Of a DNA stretch of 64,000 nt, positions 25,732 through 33,576 are shown in pieces. The DNA is taken from contig NZ_JACHMI010000001.1 in assembly GCF_014207985.1 (NCBI RefSeq), positions 8,601,001-8,665,000 of the forward strand. Direction: 5' to 3'. Made by a program: the position numbers and the translations under genes. This DNA comes from Nonomuraea rubra (GTDB lineage: Bacteria > Actinomycetota > Actinomycetes > Streptosporangiales > Streptosporangiaceae). The notes under the pieces are model-generated. The model did no database searches. It was given only the letters and a program-made list of their open reading frames with translations, and was not told where the DNA came from. Within the stretch, counting starts at the first letter, position 1; every line of letters starts with the position of its first letter.

Positions 25732-25786
25732 GTGCCGCCCCTCTCCGTGAGGATCACCACTGGGACGGCGGCGCCGCGAGCCGATC

Positions 25787-25802
25787 GTTACCCGAGGGTA
25801 AC
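25787..25802. promoter_or_regulatory. Perfect palindrome before the lipase gene
   Basis: GTTACCC-GA-GGGTAAC is a perfect 16-bp palindrome in the 170-bp divergent region between the lipase and the SIS-like gene. It looks like a TetR-type operator. No TetR gene is adjacent, so a distant regulator, perhaps of lipid metabolism, is likely. Confidence 0.55.
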
Positions 25803-25901
25803 TCAATGTCAAGGCCCGAAATGACGGATACGCACGCTTCGTGTCAATACATCACTCGCGAATCAACCTCCCCGCTCACCCCCGTGGGGCACCATGGGGA
25901 C

Positions 25902-26480
25902 ATGGACTCAGGATCGGTGGCCTTCCTGCGCGAGCTCCTCGCCGAGACCGGCTGGCTCGAACGCGCCCGCGAGCTGGGCCTGGCCCTGCGCGCCACGCGC
26001 TCGCCAGGCGGCCTGCTGCTGGTCGGCACGCCGGACGAGGAGCCCTGGCACCTGACCGCGCACCTCGCCGACGAGGCCCGCCTGTCCGGCCTGTCCCAGC
26101 TCACGCCCACCCTGGTGCGCTGGGACCCGCCTCCGGGCGCCCCCGCCCACCTGAGCGTCGGCCTCGACCGGCTGGAGCGGGCGGCCCGCGGGGAGACCCT
26201 GTTCGTACTGTCGGAGCAGCAGGCGCCGGTCCCCCTGCTGGAACGCGTGGACGACGCCCGGCGCACGGGGGCGACCATCCTGGCGATCGAGGGCGGCGAC
26301 CGGGAGCTGGCCGGGCTGGCGCACGACGCGATCGCGGTGCCGCGCGACGGGCTGGTGACGTTCGACGGGGCCCAGCACCTGGTGAGCGCGGCGGCGGGCG
26401 AGCTGGAGCAGCGCCCGCGCCTGCGCGACCGCCTGGCCCGCCTCCTGGACAAGGTCAGCGGCCCCCAGATCACCGACTGA
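25902..26480 (+). CDS. SIS-like single-domain protein
   Basis: A 192-residue protein from ATG 25902 (an in-frame start at 25806 adds 32 unlikely residues). The order GETLFVLSEQQAPVPLLERVDDARRTGATILAIEGGDRELAGLAHDAIAVP follows the SIS fold pattern in which a Ser-rich loop, a helix and an A-x-I-x-A-I strand precede a DxxLA motif; only short portions match. The usual sugar-phosphate binding Ser/Thr residues are degenerate (SEQQAP in place of S-x-S-G-x-T). It may bind a phosphosugar without isomerising it, or may have another role. Function is not known. Confidence 0.55.
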   Translation: MDSGSVAFLRELLAETGWLERARELGLALRATRSPGGLLLVGTPDEEPWHLTAHLADEARLSGLSQLTPTLVRWDPPPGAPAHLSVGLDRLERAARGETLFVLSEQQAPVPLLERVDDARRTGATILAIEGGDRELAGLAHDAIAVPRDGLVTFDGAQHLVSAAAGELEQRPRLRDRLARLLDKVSGPQITD

Positions 26481-26503
26481 CTCCAGGCGGATCTCCAGGC
26501 GGG

Positions 26504-27463
26504 CTACCGGCCGGCGACCGGCTTCTCCTCGCCGAGCCGCCCCCGCAGGGACGCCTCCAGCGCCGCGGTGGCCTCCTCGATCGCCTCGATCACCACGGCC
26601 TGCACCGGATCGGGCTCCCCCGACCGGGTACGGCCGACCCGCGTGATGACGTCCACCCTGCGCGCCCCCACCTCGCGGATGTCGCTCACCAGCACCTCAC
26701 CCTCCGGCACGTCCAGCAGCGCCAGCGTGGGCACGATCGCCACCCCGTGCCCGTCGGCCACCAGCGCCAGCGCCGAGTCGAACTCCGTGACGAGGTGCAC
26801 CTTGCGCGGCTCGAACCCGTGCAGCCCCGCCAGCCGGTCCAGCGCCTGCCCGGTCGCGTGCGACGGCAGGCTCGCCACCCACGGGCACCGCATGAGGTCG
26901 GTCACCGTGGCCGCCGGCTCGGCCCAGCCGGGTGGCAGCACGATGCGGTACTCGTCCACGTACAGCAGCCGCGTGCTCAGCGACGGCTGCGACAGGGCGG
27001 GCAGGCCCATGTCCTGCTCGGTGATGAGCACGTCCACCGACCCCAGCCGTAACTCCTGCAGCGCGGGCGGCCCGTAGATCTCGTGGATGACCGGCGTGAT
27101 CCTGGGATGGCGGACGGCCAGCTCCCGCAGGGCGGGCACCAGGATGTGCTTGATCACGGTGGCGAACGCGGCGATGCGCACCGGCCCCGCCAGCCGTTCG
27201 GTGAACCGGGTGAGCTCCCGCTTCGCCTCGGCCAGCTCCTCCTCCACCCGCTCGGCGTACCCGGCCAGCACCCGCCCCGCCGGGGTGAGCGAGACGCTGC
27301 GCTGGGAGCGGTCGATGAGGGGCAGCCCGACCTCGCGTTCGAGCTGGGCGAGCTGCTGGGAGACGGCGGAGGACGTCAGGTGCAGCGCCTCGGCGGCGCG
27401 CAGCACGCCGCCGCGGCGGGCGACCTCGTACAGGATGCGCAGCCGCCGAGGATCGATCTCCAC
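26504..27463 (-). CDS. LysR-family regulator
   Basis: This 319-residue regulator starts at GTG 27463. The winged HTH at about residues 4-62 contains GVLRAAEALHLTSSAVSQQLAQLEREVG, and the substrate-binding domain spans about 90-300 with two periplasmic-binding-like lobes (GPVRIAAFATVIKHILVPAL begins the first). LysR proteins usually control a neighbouring divergent gene, but here the divergent side holds a small conserved protein on the same strand, so the target is not evident. Confidence 0.9.
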   Translation of the reverse strand: MEIDPRRLRILYEVARRGGVLRAAEALHLTSSAVSQQLAQLEREVGLPLIDRSQRSVSLTPAGRVLAGYAERVEEELAEAKRELTRFTERLAGPVRIAAFATVIKHILVPALRELAVRHPRITPVIHEIYGPPALQELRLGSVDVLITEQDMGLPALSQPSLSTRLLYVDEYRIVLPPGWAEPAATVTDLMRCPWVASLPSHATGQALDRLAGLHGFEPRKVHLVTEFDSALALVADGHGVAIVPTLALLDVPEGEVLVSDIREVGARRVDVITRVGRTRSGEPDPVQAVVIEAIEEATAALEASLRGRLGEEKPVAGR

Positions 27464-27490
27464 GCGGCTCAGCCTACTCGGGCACGCTGA

Positions 27491-27667
27491 TCAGTCGTCG
27501 TCCTGGTCCGCCTCGTCCCATGCCTTGTTGCGGTCGGCGGCGCGCTGCAGCGCCCCGGCCGCCTCCTGCTCGGACGCGTACGGACCCATCCGGTCCTTGT
27601 TGGGGCAGCCCTGGTCGGGCTCGACCCGCATGTGCTTGAGACAGAACCACCACTGGCCTTCGCTCAC
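27491..27667 (-). CDS. Small conserved actinobacterial protein next to map
   Basis: A 58-residue protein from GTG 27667. It starts [12 protein letters not shown], has [18 protein letters not shown] in the middle and an acidic tail ending DQDDD. The two Cys and two His residues (FCLKH, GCP) might bind a metal, but spacing is not a classic zinc knuckle. Similar short proteins occur next to methionine aminopeptidase genes in actinomycetes, as I recall. It is divergent from map with 32 bp between the starts. Confidence 0.75.
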   Translation of the reverse strand: MSEGQWWFCLKHMRVEPDQGCPNKDRMGPYASEQEAAGALQRAADRNKAWDEADQDDD

Positions 27668-27699
27668 ATGGTCAATTCTGCCCCGTAGACTCAGGTTTC

Positions 27700-28548
27700 A
27701 TGACGACACTGCTCCAGCCCGGGCGAGTTTCGCCCATGCGAAAGGTTCCCGCCCACATCGAGCGGCCGGAGTACGTCGGCAAGAAGCGCCCCAGGACCGG
27801 CGAGTCCGACGTGAAGACCCCCGAGATCATCGAGCGGATGCGGGTGGCCGGCCGGATCGCCGGCCAGGCTCTCGAGGAGGTCGGCAGGCACGTCCGGCCG
27901 GGCGTCACCACCGACGAGCTCGACAGGATCGGCCACGAGTTCCTCCTCGACCACCACGCCTACCCCAGCACGCTCGGCTACAAGGGCTACCCGAAGTCGC
28001 TGTGCACCTCGATCAACGAGGTCATCTGCCACGGCATCCCCGACGACACCGTGCTGCGCGACGGCGACATCGTCAACGTCGACATCACCGCCTACATCGG
28101 CGGCGTGCACGGCGACACGGACGCGACGTTCCTGGTGGGAGAGGTCGACGAGGAGTCACGGCTGCTGGTGGAGCGCACCCGCGAGGCGATGATGCGCGCC
28201 ATCAGGGCGGTCGCGCCAGGCCGGCAGCTCAACGTGGTGGGCCGCGTCATCGAGGCGTACGCCAAGCGCTTCGGCTACGGCGTGGTGCGCGACTTCACCG
28301 GCCACGGGATCGGCACGAGCTTCCACTCCGGGCTGATGGTGCCGCACTACGACGACCCGTCGCTGCGGGTGGAGCTGGTGCCGGGGATGACGTTCACGAT
28401 CGAGCCGATGCTGACGCTGGGCACGATCGAGTACGAGATCTGGCCCGACAAGTGGACGGCCGTGACGAAGGACCGCAAGCGCACGGCCCAGTTCGAGCAC
28501 ACGATCGTCGTCACCGAATCCGGCAGCGAGATCCTCACCCTGCCCTGA
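27700..28548 (+). CDS. map: Methionine aminopeptidase, type I
   Basis: This 282-residue enzyme removes the initiator Met from nascent proteins in the cytoplasm. The dinuclear metal ligands are visible as Asp in NVDITAYI and HGDTDATF, His in GHGIGTSFH, and Glu in [10 protein letters not shown] and QFEHTIVV. The N-terminal extension of about 40 residues ([16 protein letters not shown]) is the form seen in actinobacterial MetAP1c. A TAGACT -10-like element ends about 15 bp before ATG 27700, so the mRNA may be nearly leaderless. Confidence 0.95.
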   Translation: MTTLLQPGRVSPMRKVPAHIERPEYVGKKRPRTGESDVKTPEIIERMRVAGRIAGQALEEVGRHVRPGVTTDELDRIGHEFLLDHHAYPSTLGYKGYPKSLCTSINEVICHGIPDDTVLRDGDIVNVDITAYIGGVHGDTDATFLVGEVDEESRLLVERTREAMMRAIRAVAPGRQLNVVGRVIEAYAKRFGYGVVRDFTGHGIGTSFHSGLMVPHYDDPSLRVELVPGMTFTIEPMLTLGTIEYEIWPDKWTAVTKDRKRTAQFEHTIVVTESGSEILTLP

Positions 28549-28577
28549 CCCGCACGCCTGCCCGGGGCGCGCCCCCG

Positions 28578-29069
28578 TCAACGCCGCCTGGGCACCACCC
28601 CCGTCACCGTGGTGCCCTCGCCGTGCACGCTGTTCACCGACAGGGTCCCGCCCAGCTCGGCGAAGGCCGCCCGCATCCTGGCGATCCCCCGCCCTGCCCC
28701 CGACGTGGGAAACCCCTGGCCGTTGTCGCTGACGGTCATCCGCAGCCCGCTCTTGCCGACCGTCACGGCGATGGACACGGTCCGGGCCCGGCTGTGCAGC
28801 TCGACGTTGGACAGCGCTTCACGCATGGTGGTCATGACGCCGCTCGACACGCGGGACGGCACGTCGGTCGCGGGCAGCGCCCACGTCTCGACCGTGATTC
28901 CCGTGCGCTCCGACCATTCGGCCAGATAACTCTCGAGGGCCTCGGCCAGGCTCTGCCCCCCGCGCATCCGAGTCTCTTCCGACAATTGGTCTCTCGCCTT
29001 CTTTGGCACCGGGCGCAGCGCCGGTCCCCACTCCGGCGCTCCCAAGCTGCGGTGCGTATCCCCCCTCAA
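28578..29069 (-). CDS. HATPase-only protein, NarX/DesK kinase-like
   Basis: A 163-residue protein from TTG 29069, although GTG within the first 25 residues is also possible. Only the ATP-binding half of a histidine kinase is present: MREALSNVELHSRA is an N-box, VSDNGQGF a G1 box and GRGIARMRAAFAELGG a G2 box. No DHp domain with a phosphorylated His and no membrane helix are present. Proteins of this form may act as anti-sigma-like kinases or as remnants of a kinase. No response regulator is adjacent. Confidence 0.7.
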   Translation of the reverse strand: MRGDTHRSLGAPEWGPALRPVPKKARDQLSEETRMRGGQSLAEALESYLAEWSERTGITVETWALPATDVPSRVSSGVMTTMREALSNVELHSRARTVSIAVTVGKSGLRMTVSDNGQGFPTSGAGRGIARMRAAFAELGGTLSVNSVHGEGTTVTGVVPRRR

Positions 29070-29176
29070 GGCCTGCGCACTCTAGCTGATGGGGTTATGC
29101 CCGTCTCCCCTGTAAGAAAGGCTACCTGCCGGTCCAGAGACATGTAGTCGGAAGGTAGAAGGCCATGTCCGAACCG

Positions 29177-31153
29177 CTACTCGCCCTTGTCGGCACGGTT
29201 GAGGCGGGCGAGGTAGGCGTTGTAGGAATCAAGCTCGGGATCGCCGCCGGCGCCGCGTTCGGCCCTGCGGTCGGCGCGCCGGGCCTGCCTGTCGTCGTCC
29301 TTGTACCACTGCACGGCGATGGCCAGCAGGACGATGAGCGTGGGGATCTCGCCGAAGCCCCACGCGATGGCGCCGCCGTCGCGCTGCGTCTGCAGCAGCG
29401 TGTCGCCCCACGTACGGCCGAGCTGCTCGTACCAGCCCGAGGCGATCACGGAGCCCATCATCATCAGCGCGATCCCGAAGAAGGCGTGGAACGGCATGGT
29501 GACGAAGAGCATCAGCAGCCGCCAGACGTACGGGAGCCGGTTCGGCCCGGGGTCGACGCCGATGATCACCCAGAAGAACAGGCAGCCGCTGATCAGGAAG
29601 TGCAGGGTCATCCAGATGTGGCCGAGGTGCTCGTTCATCGCCGACTCGAACAGCGGCGTGAAGTACAGCGCGTATGTCGAGGCCACGAAGATGGCGGTGG
29701 CGACCACGGGATGGGTGACGACCTTGGTGAACCGGCTGTGCAGGATCGTGGTGATCCACTCCCGCGGCCCCCTGTCGCCCCGCCTGGCGGCGGGCTTGAG
29801 CGCGCGCAGGGCCAGCGTGACGGGCCCGCCGAGGACGAGGAAGATCGGCACGACCATGGACAGCGTCATGTGCTCGATCATGTGCACGTCGAACATGACC
29901 TTGGCGTACCTGGCCAGGCCGCTCTGCGTGCAGAAGACGAGCAGCGCGACGCCGATGTACCAGGAGGCGGTGCGGCCCCACGACCACCGGTCGCCGCGCC
30001 GGCGCAGGCGCAGCAGGCCGGCACCGTAGAGCCCGGCCAGCACGGCCGCCACCACGGCGAAGAACAGGTCGAGCCACCACAGCGAGAAGATGTTGCCAAG
30101 GGTGAGCGGCGGCGGGAGGGGGAAGCCGAGCAGGTCGAAGGCCCGGTCCGCGGGGACGCTGTACTCGGGCGGCGGGGTGCGCGACAGCGCCACGGCGACG
30201 CCGATGGTGGCGAACATGAGCACCATCTCGCCGCCGGCCAGCCGGGTGAACGCGCGGGGCTTGCGGGCCTCCAGGTCCGCCAGCGTGCGCTGGCGGTGCC
30301 AGTAGCCGATGTAGCCGAGCAGCACGAACAGCACGATCTTGGCCACGGCGAGGAGGCCGTACTCGGTGGTCCACAGGTCGGAGACGGCGCCCAGGCGGGC
30401 GACCAGCGCGAAGACCCCGGACAGGCCCACCCCGGCGTAGCACCACAGCGCCATCCGGGAGAACCGGGCCGCGGCCACGTCGAGCTGCGGCTGCTTGCGC
30501 AGCGCGTGCAGGGCCAGCACGCCGAGCCCGCCCGTCCACAGCGCGAGCGAGAGCAGGTGCAGCGACACCGACGAGGTGGCCAGGTCGTGGTTGGGCGAGG
30601 AGGAGGTGTGCCCGGTCAGCGGCGCGGGCAGCAGCGTCGCCATCGCGAACACCAGCAGCCCCGCCGCCGCCCCGGCGGTGATGGCGCCGCGCGAGAACAG
30701 CGCGATGGCCACGCCGAACAGCACGACGAGCGTGAGCGCGACGCCCTGGGTGGTCTGGGTGGCGTAGCTGGTCAGGAAGGCCCGGTCGAGGATCTGCGGC
30801 ACGCTCCTGCCCATGGAGTCGGCGACGCCGAACACGATGGACAGGAACGCGGCGCCGGCCCACGCGAGGGCGGCCCACGAGGCGGCCTTGACGTACTCGA
30901 CGGCGCTCTTGCCGAGCACGCCCTTGTCGTTGGGCAGCAGCGCGGCGGCCATCAGCAGCAGGCCCACGGTGATCACGCCGGCGGCGTCCATGAGCAGCTT
31001 GGACAGCGGCAGCCCCCACCGCACGACGGCGCCGGCGTCGGGCAGCCCCGGGATGATCCTGGGGAACGCCCTGCCTCCGGCGATCATGCCGAGGACCAGC
31101 GCGGCGATCGCGGCCGCCGCCGTCACGAGCGCGAGGCGCGCCGCCCGGGTCAT
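29177..31153 (-). CDS. Fused CopD-like and CtaG-like copper membrane protein
   Basis: This 658-residue polytopic protein joins two parts. Residues up to about 330 form a CopD-type copper import domain with eight helices (SLHLLSLALWTGGLGVLALHAL contains paired His in a helix). Residues about 350-640 form a CtaG-like cytochrome c oxidase assembly domain (FDVHMIEHMTLSMVVPIFLVLGGPVTLALRAL). His and Met residues inside helices fit copper handling. It starts at ATG 31153, overlapping the stop of the CopC gene (ATGA). The pair probably moves copper across the membrane for cuproenzymes such as cytochrome oxidase. Confidence 0.9.
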   Translation of the reverse strand: MTRAARLALVTAAAAIAALVLGMIAGGRAFPRIIPGLPDAGAVVRWGLPLSKLLMDAAGVITVGLLLMAAALLPNDKGVLGKSAVEYVKAASWAALAWAGAAFLSIVFGVADSMGRSVPQILDRAFLTSYATQTTQGVALTLVVLFGVAIALFSRGAITAGAAAGLLVFAMATLLPAPLTGHTSSSPNHDLATSSVSLHLLSLALWTGGLGVLALHALRKQPQLDVAAARFSRMALWCYAGVGLSGVFALVARLGAVSDLWTTEYGLLAVAKIVLFVLLGYIGYWHRQRTLADLEARKPRAFTRLAGGEMVLMFATIGVAVALSRTPPPEYSVPADRAFDLLGFPLPPPLTLGNIFSLWWLDLFFAVVAAVLAGLYGAGLLRLRRRGDRWSWGRTASWYIGVALLVFCTQSGLARYAKVMFDVHMIEHMTLSMVVPIFLVLGGPVTLALRALKPAARRGDRGPREWITTILHSRFTKVVTHPVVATAIFVASTYALYFTPLFESAMNEHLGHIWMTLHFLISGCLFFWVIIGVDPGPNRLPYVWRLLMLFVTMPFHAFFGIALMMMGSVIASGWYEQLGRTWGDTLLQTQRDGGAIAWGFGEIPTLIVLLAIAVQWYKDDDRQARRADRRAERGAGGDPELDSYNAYLARLNRADKGE

Positions 31154-31809
31154 GGCTGCTTCTTCCGCGCGCTCAGCAGGAACCCGATGCCGATGCCGAC
31201 GAGCGCGCCGATGACGATGATCAGCCAGACGGGGAACGTCGCCCCCTGCTCGACGGCCGCCTGATCGGTGGCGGTCACCTCGGTGGCCGCGGGAGCCGGG
31301 GCGCTCGAGGCGGGCGCGCCGGTGGCGGCCGGCTCCCCCGACGCTGACACGGACGCCGACGCGGACGCCGACCCGGACGCCGACCCGGACGCCGACGGGG
31401 AGGGTGACGGGCTGGGGGCAGGCGTCTCGGCGCCCTTCACCCGGAACGGGATCTCTCCCTCGATCGGGTGCCCGTCGGAGGACACGACGCGGTAGGCGAT
31501 CGTGTACTTCCCGTCGGGCAGCGGCCCCTTGACCGCCTGCGTCACCACGGCGCCGTCCACCTCGGGCTTGCCGTTCTGGTGCTGGGCGTCTCCGTCGCCC
31601 CGCACGATGACGAACGGCATGCGCACCTTGGCGCTGAACTCCAGCTTGACCTCGTCGAGGGACTTGACCTCGGCGTTCTTGGCCGGAGAGCTGCTCTTGA
31701 GCGTGTCGTGCGCCAGTGCGGGCGCGGCGGAGCCGAACACGACGAGCCCGGACGCGAGCAGGGCGGAGGCGAGAATCGCGGTGAGGGCCGCGAGCGGGGA
31801 TCTCTTCAT
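31150..31809 (-). CDS. CopC-type copper-binding protein with membrane anchor
   Basis: A 219-residue exported protein. The signal peptide ends ALA, so His34 becomes the first mature residue, as required for the CopC copper(II) site; a second site is at SDGHP (112-115). The CopC beta-barrel covers about 34-127, followed by a Ser/Pro/Ala-rich linker with SAS repeats, and one C-terminal helix (VWLIIVIGALVGIGIGFLL). It delivers copper to the CopD domain of the protein encoded by the overlapping downstream gene. Confidence 0.92.
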   Translation of the reverse strand: MKRSPLAALTAILASALLASGLVVFGSAAPALAHDTLKSSSPAKNAEVKSLDEVKLEFSAKVRMPFVIVRGDGDAQHQNGKPEVDGAVVTQAVKGPLPDGKYTIAYRVVSSDGHPIEGEIPFRVKGAETPAPSPSPSPSASGSASGSASASASVSASGEPAATGAPASSAPAPAATEVTATDQAAVEQGATFPVWLIIVIGALVGIGIGFLLSARKKQP

Positions 31810-31869
31810 GGCACCCCCAAGGCTACCGACGCCACCGCCCGGTCCGGACGTCGCTCTACGAACCGGGCT

Positions 31870-33153
31870 CTACAATCCCGCGCAGGCCAGCGCGCGCCGG
31901 TAGGCGTCGACCGCGCCGCCGGCGTCGCCGAGCTGCTCCATGGTCTCGGCCGTGGCGTACCAGTGGGAGGCCGAGCGGCGGGTGTCGGGCAGCGGCGAGA
32001 GCCAGCCCTCGACGCCGGCGGCGATCTCACGCCCCTCCTCCGTACGGCCGACGGCACCGTAGATGCGGGCGAGGAGCAGGTCGGCCTCGGCGCCCGCGAC
32101 GTGGCCGAAGCTGGGGAGCAGGCTCCTGCTGGCCCTGGCGTGCTCGGCGGCGCTGTCGAGGTCGTGACTCATGTATTCGGCGCAGGCCAGCTCCAGGTAG
32201 AGGGTGGCCTGGTCGATCGTGCTGGTCGAGGTCTGCTCGAACTCCGTGACGGCCGCCCGCAGGGCCTCGCGCGCGTTCACGGGGTCCTGCGCGCCGCTCC
32301 TGAGCCGCGTCCGCGTGGCCTGGAGCCGCATCCGGGCGGTGTTGCGCGGCTGGCCGTGCTCCATCTGCACCGCCAGGGCCCGCTCGATGAAGGTCACCGC
32401 CTCGTCGGTGTGCCCGGTGACGCGCGCGATGATCGAGGCGTTCCAGTTGGCCGCCACGATGGAGCGCGGGGTGCCCAGCGCGTCGGCCGCGTTGAGCAGC
32501 TCGGCCGCGAACTGCCTGGCGCGCAGCATGTCGCCGCGCTCGTAGTAGGCCATGAGGAGCGTGGCGGCCAGCTCGACCAGCAGGTCGTTCCAGGGCTGGC
32601 GGGCGTTGCCGCTGAGGAACTGCTCCCCCGCCTCGACGGCCTCGCTCAGCCGCTCGCTCTCCCGGTAGGCGCGGCACAGCGCGACGGCCACCTCGATGGC
32701 GCGGTCGGGCGAGAGCTCTTCCGCGCGGAGCTTGAGCAGGATCGAGATGGCCTGGTCGAGATCGCCGGCCGCCTCCGTCGCCAGGGCCAGGCCGAACTCG
32801 GCTTCTTGACGAAGCGATGTCAGACCTGCCAAGTTACTGTTCCCCAGCAGTTCCGCGAAGCGGGTGCGGGCCTCGGCGACCTCGCCGTTCTCGAGTGCCA
32901 GCCGCGCGTAGCCGAGAGCGAGCTCGATGTCCTCCATCTGCTCGGCGGTGACACCGTTGATCAGGTAGGACAGCGAGCAGTCGAGCTTGTTGGCCAGGAG
33001 CTCCAAGACTGCGGGAGTGGGGGTACGCTTGCCGCTCTCGATCAGCGAGACGTAACTGTCCGACAGCTCGGGATGGGCCAGCTGTGCCTGCGACAAGCCG
33101 CGTTGCCGCCGAACCGTCTTGATGCGGAGTCCGACTAGGTCAGATGTGGTCAC
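31870..33153 (-). CDS. HTH-TPR regulator, RRNPP-like architecture
   Basis: This 427-residue cytoplasmic protein is read from GTG 33153 after AGGGAG. An XRE/Cro-type HTH covers about residues 8-65 (RGLSQAQLAHPELSDSYVSLIESGKRTP). The rest consists of TPR-like helix pairs (for example AIEVAVALCRAYRESERLSEAVEAGEQFL and ATLYLELACAEYMSHDLDSAAEHARASRSLL). A DNA-binding head joined to a long TPR receptor is the layout of NprR, PlcR and Rgg, which bind re-imported signal peptides. A divergent gene 60 bp away encodes a short secreted peptide, which strengthens this reading. Binding of a peptide is inference; many actinobacterial XRE-TPR proteins have no known ligand. Confidence 0.85.
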   Translation of the reverse strand: MTTSDLVGLRIKTVRRQRGLSQAQLAHPELSDSYVSLIESGKRTPTPAVLELLANKLDCSLSYLINGVTAEQMEDIELALGYARLALENGEVAEARTRFAELLGNSNLAGLTSLRQEAEFGLALATEAAGDLDQAISILLKLRAEELSPDRAIEVAVALCRAYRESERLSEAVEAGEQFLSGNARQPWNDLLVELAATLLMAYYERGDMLRARQFAAELLNAADALGTPRSIVAANWNASIIARVTGHTDEAVTFIERALAVQMEHGQPRNTARMRLQATRTRLRSGAQDPVNAREALRAAVTEFEQTSTSTIDQATLYLELACAEYMSHDLDSAAEHARASRSLLPSFGHVAGAEADLLLARIYGAVGRTEEGREIAAGVEGWLSPLPDTRRSASHWYATAETMEQLGDAGGAVDAYRRALACAGL

Positions 33154-33213
33154 AGCTACCGCTCCCTGAGAAGATGAAATCCGAGCAACTCACAAAGGCG
33201 AGGGAGAACCCCC

Positions 33214-33348
33214 ATGCGCATGCGCATTGCCCTGTCGATCCTGGCTGTCGCGGTCGGCGCCGCGACAGTCCTAGGAGGTCATGTTACGGCCGCGAATGCC
33301 ACGGCGTCTTCCCTCTCGAGCGCCACAGCGGAGATCGGTTGCTGCTGA
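33214..33348 (+). CDS. 44-residue secreted peptide, candidate signal pre-peptide
   Basis: ATG 33214 is preceded by AGGGAG seven bases away, a strong ribosome site. The product begins MRMRIALSILAVAV, a clear n- and h-region, continues with GAATVLGGHVTAANA as a probable signal peptidase I site (AANA), and ends in the short mature part TASSLSSATAEIGCC. It contains no recognisable domain. It lies divergently from the HTH-TPR regulator with 60 bp between starts. By analogy with Phr, NprX and PapR, the C-terminal 5-8 residues (ending EIGCC) could be the active signal. The double Cys at the end is unusual. A two-Cys peptide of another kind, such as a modified peptide, is possible but no modification enzyme is adjacent. 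Confidence 0.65.
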   Translation: MRMRIALSILAVAVGAATVLGGHVTAANATASSLSSATAEIGCC

Positions 33349-33453
33349 GCCGAGCGAGAAGAGGCGAACGACGGGCACGAACCGCACTTCGCGCTCGTCG
33401 GCACCAGTGGTCTGGCAGGAAAGGGAGCCGTCAGGCCTGAGCCGCTGATCAGT

Positions 33454-33496
33454 CTGAGCCCACGTGACCGACCGCACCTCGGGCACGTGGGCTCAG
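33454..33496. terminator. Long hairpin after the peptide gene
   Basis: CTGAGCCCACGTG (33454-33466) pairs perfectly with CACGTGGGCTCAG (33484-33496) over a 17-nt loop. It lies 105 bp beyond the peptide stop and before the AfsR-like gene, and most likely ends the peptide transcript. Each arm also holds CACGTG, so a protein-binding site is possible. Confidence 0.6.
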
Positions 33497-33509
33497 CCTA
33501 GCCGCCCCG

Positions 33510-33527
33510 TCTACATTCCCTCTACAT
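33510..33527 (+). promoter_or_regulatory. 11-bp spaced direct repeat, SARP-type site
   Basis: TCTACAT occurs at 33510-33516 and 33521-33527, separated by four bases. Heptamer direct repeats with an 11-bp period are the known arrangement for SARP/AfsR binding. A possible promoter (TTTACG at 33543, 16 bp, TAAGCT at 33565) lies downstream, giving a nearly leaderless GTG start at 33577. Confidence 0.4.
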
Positions 33528-33576
33528 GACGGATTCGGCCTCTTTACGCTGCGGCCATCGGGACTAAGCTCCCTAC

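Noticed and set aside
33153..33348. HTH protein plus small ORF as a toxin-antitoxin or XRE/DUF397 pair
   Set aside because: The regulator is 427 residues with TPRs, not a short antitoxin, and the peptide has a signal sequence and no DUF397 pattern; the genes are divergent rather than an operon.
33214..33348. The small peptide as a lanthipeptide or other RiPP precursor
   Set aside because: No modification enzyme or dedicated transporter is near, and the N-terminal half is a signal peptide rather than a leader.
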